This document shows, piece after piece, positions 16,388-24,895 of a DNA stretch of 64,000 nt (position 1 is the first letter of the stretch; each line of letters opens with the position of its first letter). The notes beneath the pieces are model-generated. The model worked only from the letters and a program-made list of their open reading frames with translations. It was not told where the DNA came from and ran no database searches. Position numbers and translations under genes: made by a program. The DNA is from Brevibacterium sanguinis (GTDB taxonomy: Bacteria; Actinomycetota; Actinomycetes; Actinomycetales; Brevibacteriaceae): the NCBI RefSeq assembly GCF_003315415.1, contig NZ_QNSB01000002.1, forward strand, positions 186,001-250,000, given 5' to 3'.

Positions 16388-18040
16388 ATGACCGTCGACC
16401 AGGAGCCGGCGCGCCCCTCGGTGCCCGCATCCCCCGAGCACCGCGCATCCGGCGGCCCGGAGCCCTCCTCCACCGGGGTGCCGGCGACCGCCCGGTCGCA
16501 CCTCACCCCGCGCCTGGAGGAGTTCCTCGACACCTCCCCCTACCGGGAGGCCTCAGGGAGCGGGGATCCGAGCATCGGCGTCGAACCGTTCACGGGGCTC
16601 GAGATCTCCCGGTTCCGGACGAACACAGCGACCGATGTCGATCGGGCCTTCGCCTCGGCGCGCATCGCCGCTCGCGCCTGGGCTGCCCGGACCCCCGCCG
16701 AGCGGGCCCGGGTCCTCATGCGACTGCATTCGGCGCTGCGCCGGCACGAGGACCTCCTCCTCGACATCGTCCAGTACGAGACCGGCAAGGCCCGCATCCA
16801 CGCCTACGACGAGATCCTCGACACCTACAACGTGTGCCGCCACTACGCGGTGACCGCGCCGAGGCTGCTGCGACCGGTCCGCCGTCGCGGCGCCGTCCCG
16901 GGCCTCACCCGCACGGAGGTCGATCGTCCGCCGCTCGGCGTCGTCGGCTTCATCACCCCGTGGAACTATCCGCTCACCCTCGGCGCCACCGATCTGTTCG
17001 CGGCCCTCGCCGCCGGCAACGCCGTCGTCCACAAGCCGGACAGCCAGACGACGCTGACGGCGATCGCGATGCGCCGGCTCGCCGTCGCCGCCGGACTGCC
17101 CGAGGACGTGTGGCAGCTGGTGCCCGGCGAGGTCGACGAGGTGGGGCCGGCCCTGCTCGCGAATGCCGATGGGCTCTCGTTCACCGGGTCCACGGCCGCC
17201 GGACGCCGCATCGCCGCCGAGGCGGGTAGTCGCCTGCTGCCGACCGCGCTCGAGCTCGGCGGGAAGAATCCCCTGCTCGTGCTCGCCGACGCCGACATCG
17301 ACGCTGCCGTCGCCGGTGCCATCCGGGGGTGCTTCGCCTCGGCGGGGCAGCTGTGCCTGTCCATCGAACGCATCTACGTCCATCACAGCCTCCATCCCGA
17401 GTTCTGCTCCCGGCTCGCCGAGGCGGCCGCCGCCCTGGAGCTCGGCGCCGACTACGACTTCGGCCCGTCGATGGGGTCACTGGCCGGCCCGCGACAGTTC
17501 GAACGGGTCCGCGCGCACGTCGACCAGGCGGTCGGGGCCGGGGCGCGCGTGCTCGCCGGAGGCCGCCCCGTCCCCGAGGCGGGGCCCTACTTCTATGCCC
17601 CGACCGTGCTCACCGAGGTCGGGGAATCCGCCGATCTGCACCGCGAGGAGACCTTCGGCCCGGTCGTCTCGGTGCATCCGGTCTCCTCCGACGCCGAGGC
17701 GGTGCGTCTGGCCAACGAATCCGACTTCGGCCTCAACGCGAGCGTGTTCTCACGCGGACGGGGACGGCAGACGGCCCGGCGGCTCGAGGCGGGGATGGTC
17801 AACGTCAATGAGGCCTATGTCGCCGCGTGGGGGTCGGTCGACGCACCGTCCGGCGGCGTCAAGGCCTCGGGCCTCGGGCACCGGCACGGCGCAGAGGGGC
17901 TCTATCAGTTCACCCGCGCCCGGACCATCGCCGAGCAGCGGCTCGTCCCGATCGCTCCGTTCGGCCCCCTCGATCAGCGGGGCTTCGCCCGGGTCATGAC
18001 CTCGGCCTTCGCGGTCATGCGGGCCCTGCGCCTGCGCTGA
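16388..18040 (+). CDS. Succinic semialdehyde dehydrogenase (NAD(P)+)
   Basis: A 550-residue aldehyde dehydrogenase. Catalytic residues are visible: ELGGKNP (general base Glu, about residue 290) and SAGQLCLSIERIYV (nucleophile Cys, about 322). The PWNYPL cofactor loop and FTGSTAAGRRIA Rossmann motif are intact. The long N-terminus and overall pattern fit the actinobacterial GabD2 group, which oxidises succinic semialdehyde to succinate in 4-aminobutyrate and alternative TCA routes. It is divergent from the deaminase/aldolase gene across a 51-bp spacer. CGGAGAGACG before the ATG supplies the ribosome-binding site. Confidence 0.88.
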   Translation: MTVDQEPARPSVPASPEHRASGGPEPSSTGVPATARSHLTPRLEEFLDTSPYREASGSGDPSIGVEPFTGLEISRFRTNTATDVDRAFASARIAARAWAARTPAERARVLMRLHSALRRHEDLLLDIVQYETGKARIHAYDEILDTYNVCRHYAVTAPRLLRPVRRRGAVPGLTRTEVDRPPLGVVGFITPWNYPLTLGATDLFAALAAGNAVVHKPDSQTTLTAIAMRRLAVAAGLPEDVWQLVPGEVDEVGPALLANADGLSFTGSTAAGRRIAAEAGSRLLPTALELGGKNPLLVLADADIDAAVAGAIRGCFASAGQLCLSIERIYVHHSLHPEFCSRLAEAAAALELGADYDFGPSMGSLAGPRQFERVRAHVDQAVGAGARVLAGGRPVPEAGPYFYAPTVLTEVGESADLHREETFGPVVSVHPVSSDAEAVRLANESDFGLNASVFSRGRGRQTARRLEAGMVNVNEAYVAAWGSVDAPSGGVKASGLGHRHGAEGLYQFTRARTIAEQRLVPIAPFGPLDQRGFARVMTSAFAVMRALRLR

Positions 18041-18055
18041 GGCGACCGCGGGCGC

Positions 18056-19921
18056 TCAGCCGAGCGCGGTGAAGAACTCCTCGGCGACCGGCACCGCGGC
18101 GTCGGCGCCGAAGCCGCCGTCCTCGACGAGGACCGCCACGGCCATGTCCCCCTGATAGCCGGCAAACCAGGAGTGCGTGCGCGGAGGACTCTCGCTGCCG
18201 TACTCCGCCGTGCCCGTCTTCCCGTGCACGGGCTCGCCGGGGACATCGTCGAGCGCGTTCGCGGTTCCGTCGGTCACCGCCCGGCGCATCATCGACTGCA
18301 GGTCCTCGATGCTGCCGGGCTCGAGCACCCGTTCGTCGAGCTCGGTCCGTTCGTCGGGGAGGACGAGGAGCGGGCTGACGGAGTCGCCGTTCGCGACCGA
18401 CGCCGCCATCACCGCCACCGCCAGCGGGCTGGAGACGACGTTGCCCTGGCCGATCATCTGGGCCGCATGGAGGACAGGATCGTCATCGATGGGGACCTCG
18501 GACATCGTCGAGCCGACGCCGAGGTCGTACTCGCCCATCCCGAGGTTCATCGCGGCGTTGGCGACGTCGGCGCTCGAGACCTTCTGCGCGGCGTCGACGA
18601 ACGCGGTGTTGCACGATTCGGCGAAGTTCTCCTCGAAGGCGACCTCGCCGAGCACGTGGTCCTCGGCGTTCTTGAACGACTTGCCGTCGACCGTCGTCGT
18701 CTTCGGGCAGTCGACCATCGTCGACGGCGAGATCCCGGAGTCGAGCATGGCCAGCGCCGAGGCGACCTTGAAGACCGAGCCGGGCGGGTACTGGCCGGTC
18801 AGCGCCCGGTCCCAGGCGGCCGCATCGGGATCGTGGTTGGCCACGGCGACGATGTGCCCGTCGCTGGGGCGGATCGCCACGAGGGCCGCGGGCTTCCGCG
18901 CGGTCGCCGCGGCCGCGTCGGCGGCCTCCTGCACCGTGACGTCGAGGGTGGTCTCGAGGTCCTCTCCGTCGCGGCCGGGGAACTCGTGGAGGAGAACCGG
19001 CTCCCCGTCCCCGCCGGTGGCGAGGATCTGCTCGTTCGCCGGCCCGCGCAGCTGCTCGTCGAAGGTCTTCTGCAGTCCGCTCCGACCGACGATCGTCTCC
19101 GGGGTGAGTTCTCCCCCGGAGGCCTCGATGTCCTCGGCCGACGCCCGACCGGCCGTGCCCAGCGTCGCGGCGGCGAAGCCCTTCGTCCGGTTCAGCGGCT
19201 GGGTGCGGGTGGCGAAGACGGTGCCGGGCAAGTCGTGGATGGCGTCCTTGACGGCCTCGTAGTCGTCCTCGCGGAGGGTGATGACGGGAACGAAGTGATC
19301 GGGCTCGGCTGCGTCGATGCGCGTGGTCAGCGCCTCCCCGTCGATGTCGAGCTCCTTCTCGAGGGCCTTGACCGTGCTCTCCTCGACGCCGGAGGGCCGG
19401 ACCCCGACGTCGATCACGGTCCCGTCGGCGACGAGCGACTCGCCGTCGGCACCGAGGATCGAGCCGCGAGCGGTGGGCGTCGACCGGGTCTCGAGCACTC
19501 CGCCGGGCTCGAGCTCGGGATGGAGGGCGGCTTCGGTGAGCGCGGCCGACCACAGCAGCCCGTTCCTCTCCAGCGGAAGCCGCGCATCGTACTCCCAGGT
19601 CTCGTCGTCTTCGTTCGTCCAGGTCCAGTGCAGGAGGGCGACCGTCGCATCGCCCTCGGTGTCGATCCCGGTGAGCTCGACGCCGCGGGTGTCGACGAGG
19701 TGCTCGCCGAGGTTCTCGACCACGGTGTCGTGCAGCTTCTGTGACGCACCCGCGTCCGTCCAGACCGAGGAGTCCAGGGAGCCGCTGCGGAGGTCGGCGA
19801 CGGCCGCCTCGGCGGCGGAACGCGCGTGGACCGGCAGTTTCACATAGGCAAAGGCCCCTGCCGCGATGAGCAGCACGAGGACGATGGCCGCGGCCGACAC
19901 TGCCCGGGTTCTCTTCGACAT
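18056..19921 (-). CDS. Penicillin-binding protein, class B transpeptidase with MecA-like N-terminal domain
   Basis: A 621-residue peptidoglycan transpeptidase. An N-terminal membrane anchor (residues 8-27) is followed by an NTF2-like MecA_N domain (about 35-150), the PBP dimerisation domain (about 150-320) and the transpeptidase domain. Active-site motifs are SVFK (about 382), SCN (about 433) and KTG (about 566). Motif order and spacing fit PBP2-type enzymes of the PbpA/MecA group. It probably crosslinks peptidoglycan on the outer face of the membrane; the MecA-like architecture can go with low beta-lactam affinity, but that is not shown here. No elongation or division partner gene is adjacent. 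Confidence 0.93.
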   Translation of the reverse strand: MSKRTRAVSAAAIVLVLLIAAGAFAYVKLPVHARSAAEAAVADLRSGSLDSSVWTDAGASQKLHDTVVENLGEHLVDTRGVELTGIDTEGDATVALLHWTWTNEDDETWEYDARLPLERNGLLWSAALTEAALHPELEPGGVLETRSTPTARGSILGADGESLVADGTVIDVGVRPSGVEESTVKALEKELDIDGEALTTRIDAAEPDHFVPVITLREDDYEAVKDAIHDLPGTVFATRTQPLNRTKGFAAATLGTAGRASAEDIEASGGELTPETIVGRSGLQKTFDEQLRGPANEQILATGGDGEPVLLHEFPGRDGEDLETTLDVTVQEAADAAAATARKPAALVAIRPSDGHIVAVANHDPDAAAWDRALTGQYPPGSVFKVASALAMLDSGISPSTMVDCPKTTTVDGKSFKNAEDHVLGEVAFEENFAESCNTAFVDAAQKVSSADVANAAMNLGMGEYDLGVGSTMSEVPIDDDPVLHAAQMIGQGNVVSSPLAVAVMAASVANGDSVSPLLVLPDERTELDERVLEPGSIEDLQSMMRRAVTDGTANALDDVPGEPVHGKTGTAEYGSESPPRTHSWFAGYQGDMAVAVLVEDGGFGADAAVPVAEEFFTALG

Positions 19922-20070
19922 GGCTCCATCATCGGCGCGACCGTGAGCGGAAGTCCATTCCGCCGCCCACCCCGCCGAGTTGGGTGCGCCGGCGGCGGGA
20001 CCAGGCCCGCCGGACGACGGCGGCGGGAGCGGGCCGTCCGTGGGCGTCGCCGGCGGGCGGCGACGGGAGT

Positions 20071-20805
20071 TCAGATCTCGTCGTCGACGACGGTGTACTC
20101 GAGCACGGGCCGGCCCGCCGCGCCGTAGCGGGGCCGGCGCTCGAGCATGCCCGCGTCCGCCATCGCCTCGAGATAGCGTCGGGCGGTCACCCGGGACACC
20201 CCGAGGCTCTCGGCCAGCTCGGCCGCGGACTGCCCGGGGTTCGCGCCCAGCGCCGTCCTCACCTCCGTCTGCACGGCATCGGGAACGCCCTTGGCCGTTG
20301 CGGTCACGGTCTGGGTGCGCAGCGCGGCGATCGCGGTGTCGACGTCGGTCTGGGTCACCTCGCCCTCACCGCTGTCGGTGCCGAGGCTGTTGCGGAACGA
20401 GGAGTAGGCGTCGAGCTTCGACTTGAAGACGGGGAAGGTGAACGGCTTGATGATGTACTGGGCGACGCCGTAGGACAGCGCCTCCTGGACGATCTGCATG
20501 TCGCGGGCGGCGGTGACCGCGATGATGTCGACGTCGACGCGGTGGGCGCGGATCGCGCGGCAGACCTGCAGCCCGTGGCCGTCGGGAAGGTTCATGTCGA
20601 GGAGGACGAGGCCGATGCCCTCGGGTTCGAGGCCGATGATCTTGCCCGTCAGCGCCGCCATCGCCTGGGTCGCGTTCTTCGCCACCCCCGCGGTGTGGAA
20701 GCCGTCGATCCGGTCGACGTACTTCGCATGCGCTCGTGCCGCGACAGCCTCGTCCTCGACGACGAGCACACCGATGCTCGAGACAGACGTTCGTGTTCCT
20801 GGCAT
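20071..20805 (-). CDS. CitB/DcuR-type response regulator
   Basis: A 244-residue two-component regulator. The receiver domain (about 10-130) has the phospho-acceptor D70 in LLDMNLPDG and the conserved K in YIIKPFTF. The C-terminal DNA-binding domain carries an HTH (SAAELAESLGVSRVTARRYLE). This matches the CitB/DcuR family, whose usual role is control of di- or tricarboxylate uptake and use. Its likely partner kinase is at 22781-24823, unusually separated by two metabolic genes. The ATG follows TAGACT by 6 nt, so the mRNA is probably leaderless. Confidence 0.9.
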   Translation of the reverse strand: MPGTRTSVSSIGVLVVEDEAVAARAHAKYVDRIDGFHTAGVAKNATQAMAALTGKIIGLEPEGIGLVLLDMNLPDGHGLQVCRAIRAHRVDVDIIAVTAARDMQIVQEALSYGVAQYIIKPFTFPVFKSKLDAYSSFRNSLGTDSGEGEVTQTDVDTAIAALRTQTVTATAKGVPDAVQTEVRTALGANPGQSAAELAESLGVSRVTARRYLEAMADAGMLERRPRYGAAGRPVLEYTVVDDEI

Positions 20806-20811
20806 GCCGTC

Positions 20812-20817
20812 AGTCTA
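20812..20817 (-). promoter_or_regulatory. -10 hexamer for leaderless response-regulator mRNA
   Basis: TAGACT on the minus strand, six bases before the ATG at 20805, with no Shine-Dalgarno between. This means the response regulator has its own promoter and need not be co-transcribed with the kinase. Confidence 0.6.
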
Positions 20818-21009
20818 GCCGCGCCGATTCCCGCCACCTGAGGGATCCGTGTTCCAAGCCCGGCACATCTCGGACACACCCGCGACGCCCGGATGCAAGC
20901 GGCCGACGCTCCGCGCTCGGCTCCCGCGCTGATGGGACGTCCGTTCAGTAGCATGGGCAGTGATCGCACCGGGCACGGACGCCTCGGCGACGAGAAGATG
21001 GAGGAAGCG

Positions 21010-21462
21010 ATGCGCGTACTGCAGGGGACCGGGGGGCTCGAGGAGCTCGTCGGACAGGAGCTGGGCACCTCGGAGTGGGTGCTCGTCGACCAGGCGACGA
21101 TCGACGCCTTCGCCGCCGCCACCGACGACCACCAGTGGATCCACACCGACCCCGAGCGGGCCGCGACAGGCCCCTTCGGGACGACGATCGCCCACGGGTT
21201 CTTCACCCTCAGCCTGCTGCCGAAGTTCTCGACGGAGATCTTCACCCTCGAGGGACCGAGCGCGAAGATCAACTACGGGCTCAACAGGGTTCGCTTCCCG
21301 CAGCCGGTCCCGGTCGGCTCCCGCCTCCGCGACACGGCGACCCTCAAGGAGGTCGCGCGCACCGCGAAGGGCACCCAGCTCGTCATCAGCCACGTCATCG
21401 AGATCGAGGGAGCCGAGCGCCCCGCCTGCATCGCGGAGATGGTCACCCTCGTCATCGAGTGA
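21010..21462 (+). CDS. MaoC family dehydratase
   Basis: A 150-residue single hot-dog-fold protein resembling R-specific enoyl-CoA hydratases and NodN-like proteins. The hydratase motif is present as DDHQWIHTDPERA followed by GPFGTTIAHGFFTLSLLP (catalytic Asp/His). The start at 21010 (MRVLQGTGG) is preceded by GGAGGAAG. It converges with the thiolase gene (13 bp between stops). Both enzymes fit beta-oxidation-like acyl-CoA metabolism. It sits on the opposite strand between the two halves of a two-component system. Confidence 0.9.
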   Translation: MRVLQGTGGLEELVGQELGTSEWVLVDQATIDAFAAATDDHQWIHTDPERAATGPFGTTIAHGFFTLSLLPKFSTEIFTLEGPSAKINYGLNRVRFPQPVPVGSRLRDTATLKEVARTAKGTQLVISHVIEIEGAERPACIAEMVTLVIE

Positions 21463-21474
21463 GTCCGCGCCGGC

Positions 21475-22692
21475 TCAGACCCGCTCGAACACGGCCGCGA
21501 TGCCCTGACCGCCGCCGATGCACATCGTCTCGAGGCCGTAGCGGGCGCCTCGGCGGTCCATCTCGCGCAGCAGGGTCGCCAGGATCCGCCCGCCGGTCGC
21601 CCCCACGGGGTGGCCGAGGGAGATCCCGGAGCCGTTGACGTTGAGCCGGGCGAAGTCGTCCCTGCCCAGCCCCCATTCCCGGGTGACGGCGAGCGCCTGG
21701 GCGGCGAAGGCCTCGTTGAGCTCGATGAGGTCGATGTCCGACAGGCTCAGTCCGGCCCGCTCGAGTGCCCGGGCCGTAGCCGGGACGGGACCGATGCCCA
21801 TGGTCCGCGGCGGAACTCCCGCCACCGCCCAGCTGACCAGGCGACCCAGCGGCTTGAGTCCCTGCGCCTCGGCGGCGGCGCGGGTCGTGACGATGGCGGC
21901 GGCGGCCCCGTCGTTCTGGCCCGAGGCATTGCCGGCGGTCACCGTCGCCTCGGGGTCGTCCGCGCCGAGGATGGGGCGCAGCTTCGCGAGCTTCGCAAGC
22001 GAAGTGTCCGGGCGGATGTGCTCGTCCCTGTCGACCTGGGTCTGCGGGGTCTTGCGGGTCGCGGGGATCGTCACCGGCACGATCTCCTCGGCGAAGCGTC
22101 CGTCGTCGGCCGCGGCCGCCGCGCGCTGGTGGGAGGTCAGGGCGAGCTCGTCCTGCTCCTCCCGGCCGATCCCGTACTCCCGGCGGAGGTTCTCCGCGGT
22201 CTCGAGCATGCCGCCGGCCACGGGGTGGAACCGGCCGCCCGGGGTGGAGCGTCCGCGGCTGAGGGAATCGGTGAACTCGGCGTTGCCGCCGCGCACTCCC
22301 CAGCGGATCGTGTCGTTGTAGAAGGGCGCGTGGGACATCGACTCGACCCCGCCGGCGATGACGAAGTCGCCGTTGCCGGAGCCGACGACGAGGGCGGCGT
22401 CGATGACGGCCTGGAGCCCCGATCCGCAGCGGCGGTCGACCTGCTTGCCCGGCACCGTCACCGGCAGGCCCGCGTCCAGCGCGGTGACACGGCCGATGCA
22501 GGGCGCCTCGGCGGTCGCATAGCCCTGGCCCATGATGACGTCGGCGACGAGCTCGGGATCGAGCCCGGTGCGCGCGATGAGCTCCCGGACGACGGTCGCG
22601 GAGAGCTCCTGGGCGGGGATGTCGCGGAACTGGCCTCCGAATCCCCCGATCGGTGTCCGCAACGGTTCGCAGACGACGATGTCCTGATCCAC
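21475..22692 (-). CDS. Acetyl-CoA C-acyltransferase (thiolase)
   Basis: A 405-residue thiolase that cleaves or forms beta-ketoacyl-CoA. The nucleophilic cysteine lies in DRRCGSGLQAV (about 89). The C-terminal motifs are GHPVGATGGRI (His) and the second active-site Cys in MCIGGGQG. The start is a GTG at 22692 with AGGAGG just upstream; an in-frame start at 22770 would add a non-conserved arginine-rich leader. It lies 88 nt downstream of the sensor kinase on the same strand and may be co-transcribed with it. Confidence 0.93.
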   Translation of the reverse strand: MDQDIVVCEPLRTPIGGFGGQFRDIPAQELSATVVRELIARTGLDPELVADVIMGQGYATAEAPCIGRVTALDAGLPVTVPGKQVDRRCGSGLQAVIDAALVVGSGNGDFVIAGGVESMSHAPFYNDTIRWGVRGGNAEFTDSLSRGRSTPGGRFHPVAGGMLETAENLRREYGIGREEQDELALTSHQRAAAAADDGRFAEEIVPVTIPATRKTPQTQVDRDEHIRPDTSLAKLAKLRPILGADDPEATVTAGNASGQNDGAAAAIVTTRAAAEAQGLKPLGRLVSWAVAGVPPRTMGIGPVPATARALERAGLSLSDIDLIELNEAFAAQALAVTREWGLGRDDFARLNVNGSGISLGHPVGATGGRILATLLREMDRRGARYGLETMCIGGGQGIAAVFERV

Positions 22693-22780
22693 TGTTCCTC
22701 CTCCTGCACGGTCGAACTGACTCAAGGGGAGCCTACGCCCCCTCCTCGCCGCAACGGCCGCGGATCTCATTCAACGGTAA

Positions 22781-24823
22781 TCACGCGGGCTCCGCGGAGA
22801 CCGTGGCGATCGGCCCGGTGGGCGGGTTGCCGCCCGCCCCCGCGCGCGGAGGCGCAAGCCCGCGATCGGGCAGCCACACGGTGAGCACGGCGCCCTTGAA
22901 CTCGTCGCCGGGCTCACCGCGGCCCTGGACGTCGATGGCCCCGCCGAGGCGGCGGATCGCCTGGACGACGAGGGAGAGCCCGACCCCGCGCCGCCCGGTC
23001 TGCTGCCGCCCGTGCCCGCGGTCGGAGTCGATGCCGTCGTGCTTCGTCGACCATCCGCGCTCGAAGATCGCGTCGAGGTGCTCCTCGTCGATGCCGGGAC
23101 CGTCGTCGCTCACCTCGATCGTGAAGCCGCCGGACCCACCCGCCCCGCCGAGGTGGACATGCACCCTCTTGTCCTCCGGCAGCACGTCGGGTCGGCTCAG
23201 CGCGTCGAAGGCGTTGTCGATGAGGTTCCCGAGGATCGTCGCAAGGTCCCGGTCGTCCCCGCCGAGGCGACCCGTCAGTTCCGCGGTGTCGACCGTCATC
23301 TCGATCCCCGCCTCGGCGGCCTGGGCGACCTTCGACCGCAGCAGGGCGGAGAGGACCGGGTGGTCGAAGCTCATCTGGCCGTCGCCGGTGACGCGGTTGA
23401 GGTCGTCGAGGTCCTTGGCCGCGAAGTCGATCGCCTCGTCGACGTGCCCGGTCTCGAGCAGGGACACGACCATGTGGAGGCGGTTGGCGTACTCGTGGGT
23501 CTGCGAGCGCAGGGAGTCGGAGAACGAGCGCACGGAGACGAGCTCTCCGGAGAGCTCGGCGAGCTCAGTGTGATCGCGCATCGTCACGACCCAGGTGTCG
23601 CTGCCGGCGTCCGTCGGCTGCTGGTTGACGACGAGGACGCGCTCGTCGGTGTAGTGGATCTCGTCGCGGGCCCAGCGCCCCGAGGAGAGCAGGTCGAGCA
23701 GCGCCGAGGGGATGTCGAGGTCCTCCAGGCGCATCGCCTCGGCGGGGATCGTCGCGCGGACCGGATCCTCGACGTCGTCTCCCGTCGGGCCCTCGACCAC
23801 GGTTCCATCGGCTTCTCCGGTCGGCCCACCTCGCCCGGTGCCGTCGGCGGTCGTACCCCGGGCCGCGGAGGGCAGTCCGAGGAGCTCGCGCGCCTCGGCG
23901 TTGATGAGGACGATCCCGGCGGAGCGGTCGACGAGGAGCAGCCCCTCCGAGACCGCCTTGAGGACGGAGGAGTAGAACTCGAGCATGTTCCGCAGCTCGG
24001 TGGCGCCGTAGTCGCCGGTGACCCGGCGCAGCCCCCGCGAGGTCACCCACGACGAGCCGATGCCCATGACGAGGGTCGCGATCGCGATGCCGATGAGCCA
24101 CTTGCTCTGCGGGATGAACCCCGAGCGCACCGAGTCCGCGGTGCTGCCGACGATCACGGCGCCCACGACCTCCTCGCCTCCGGCGCCGGGCGCCGTGCCG
24201 CTCGCGGGCCGGCCCGAGGAGTCGAGGTGGCGGGCGAGGATCGGGGTCACGGCGTACATCGTCCCGCCCTCGGGTCCCCCGTCCTCGATGAATCGGACGG
24301 CCGAACCGCCCTCGGCCAGCCGGGAGCCGTCGATCCGCACCGCGAGTCGATCGAGGGAGTCCTCCGGGACGGCTCCCGAGTTCGAGGTGACCAGCTGGGA
24401 GTCGACATCCTCCTGCCGGCCCGAGGTCCCCAGGGAGGGCGGTTCGTCGAGGTAGTCGATGGGGACGATCGCCGCGGTGTCGAAGTCGTACTCGTCGATG
24501 ATGCTCCCGAGCATCGGCTGCAGCTTCTCCTTGGCCGGCGGGGCCGGGAACTCGGCGCCGGCCTGGGCGTCCTCGAGCTCGATGAGGCTCAGCGACAGGG
24601 AGATGCTCTGCGCCGCCGAGCGGAGCAGGTCCTGCTCCCGCTTCATGTTCAGCTGGGAGAGCTGGATGTAGAGCAGGCTCGTCGTGAGCACCATGATGCC
24701 GACGAGCATGACGGAGTTCGCGAGCAGGATCCTTCCTGCCACACCGAAGCGGACCCGCCTGCTCAGACCGTTGACAGGGGCGGCGAGGAGACCCGACACA
24801 CCGGCACGCTGATCCCTGGGCAT
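22781..24823 (-). CDS. CitA/DcuS-type sensor histidine kinase
   Basis: A 680-residue membrane kinase. TM1 is at about 30-55. An extracytoplasmic sensor region follows (about 55-240), longer than in E. coli CitA. TM2 is SKWLIGIAIATLVMGIGSSW. Then come a cytoplasmic PAS domain (LKAVSEGLLLVDRSAGIVLI), the SpoOB-type dimerisation helix with the phospho-acceptor His in SQTHEYANRLH (about 440), and a HATPase_c domain (GNLIDNAFDAL, DDGPGIDEEHLD). A disordered Thr/Gly insertion (GRGGPTGEADGTVVEGPTGDD) lies after the PAS core. Family members sense citrate or C4-dicarboxylates; the ligand here is unknown. The ATG at 24823 follows CAGAAT by 6 nt. Confidence 0.9.
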   Translation of the reverse strand: MPRDQRAGVSGLLAAPVNGLSRRVRFGVAGRILLANSVMLVGIMVLTTSLLYIQLSQLNMKREQDLLRSAAQSISLSLSLIELEDAQAGAEFPAPPAKEKLQPMLGSIIDEYDFDTAAIVPIDYLDEPPSLGTSGRQEDVDSQLVTSNSGAVPEDSLDRLAVRIDGSRLAEGGSAVRFIEDGGPEGGTMYAVTPILARHLDSSGRPASGTAPGAGGEEVVGAVIVGSTADSVRSGFIPQSKWLIGIAIATLVMGIGSSWVTSRGLRRVTGDYGATELRNMLEFYSSVLKAVSEGLLLVDRSAGIVLINAEARELLGLPSAARGTTADGTGRGGPTGEADGTVVEGPTGDDVEDPVRATIPAEAMRLEDLDIPSALLDLLSSGRWARDEIHYTDERVLVVNQQPTDAGSDTWVVTMRDHTELAELSGELVSVRSFSDSLRSQTHEYANRLHMVVSLLETGHVDEAIDFAAKDLDDLNRVTGDGQMSFDHPVLSALLRSKVAQAAEAGIEMTVDTAELTGRLGGDDRDLATILGNLIDNAFDALSRPDVLPEDKRVHVHLGGAGGSGGFTIEVSDDGPGIDEEHLDAIFERGWSTKHDGIDSDRGHGRQQTGRRGVGLSLVVQAIRRLGGAIDVQGRGEPGDEFKGAVLTVWLPDRGLAPPRAGAGGNPPTGPIATVSAEPA

Positions 24824-24895
24824 GGGTCCATTCTGCCATCGGCGCACTCGCCGTCCGGTCCCACCGCGATCGCCGCCCGGAGCGGTCGCCGAGCC

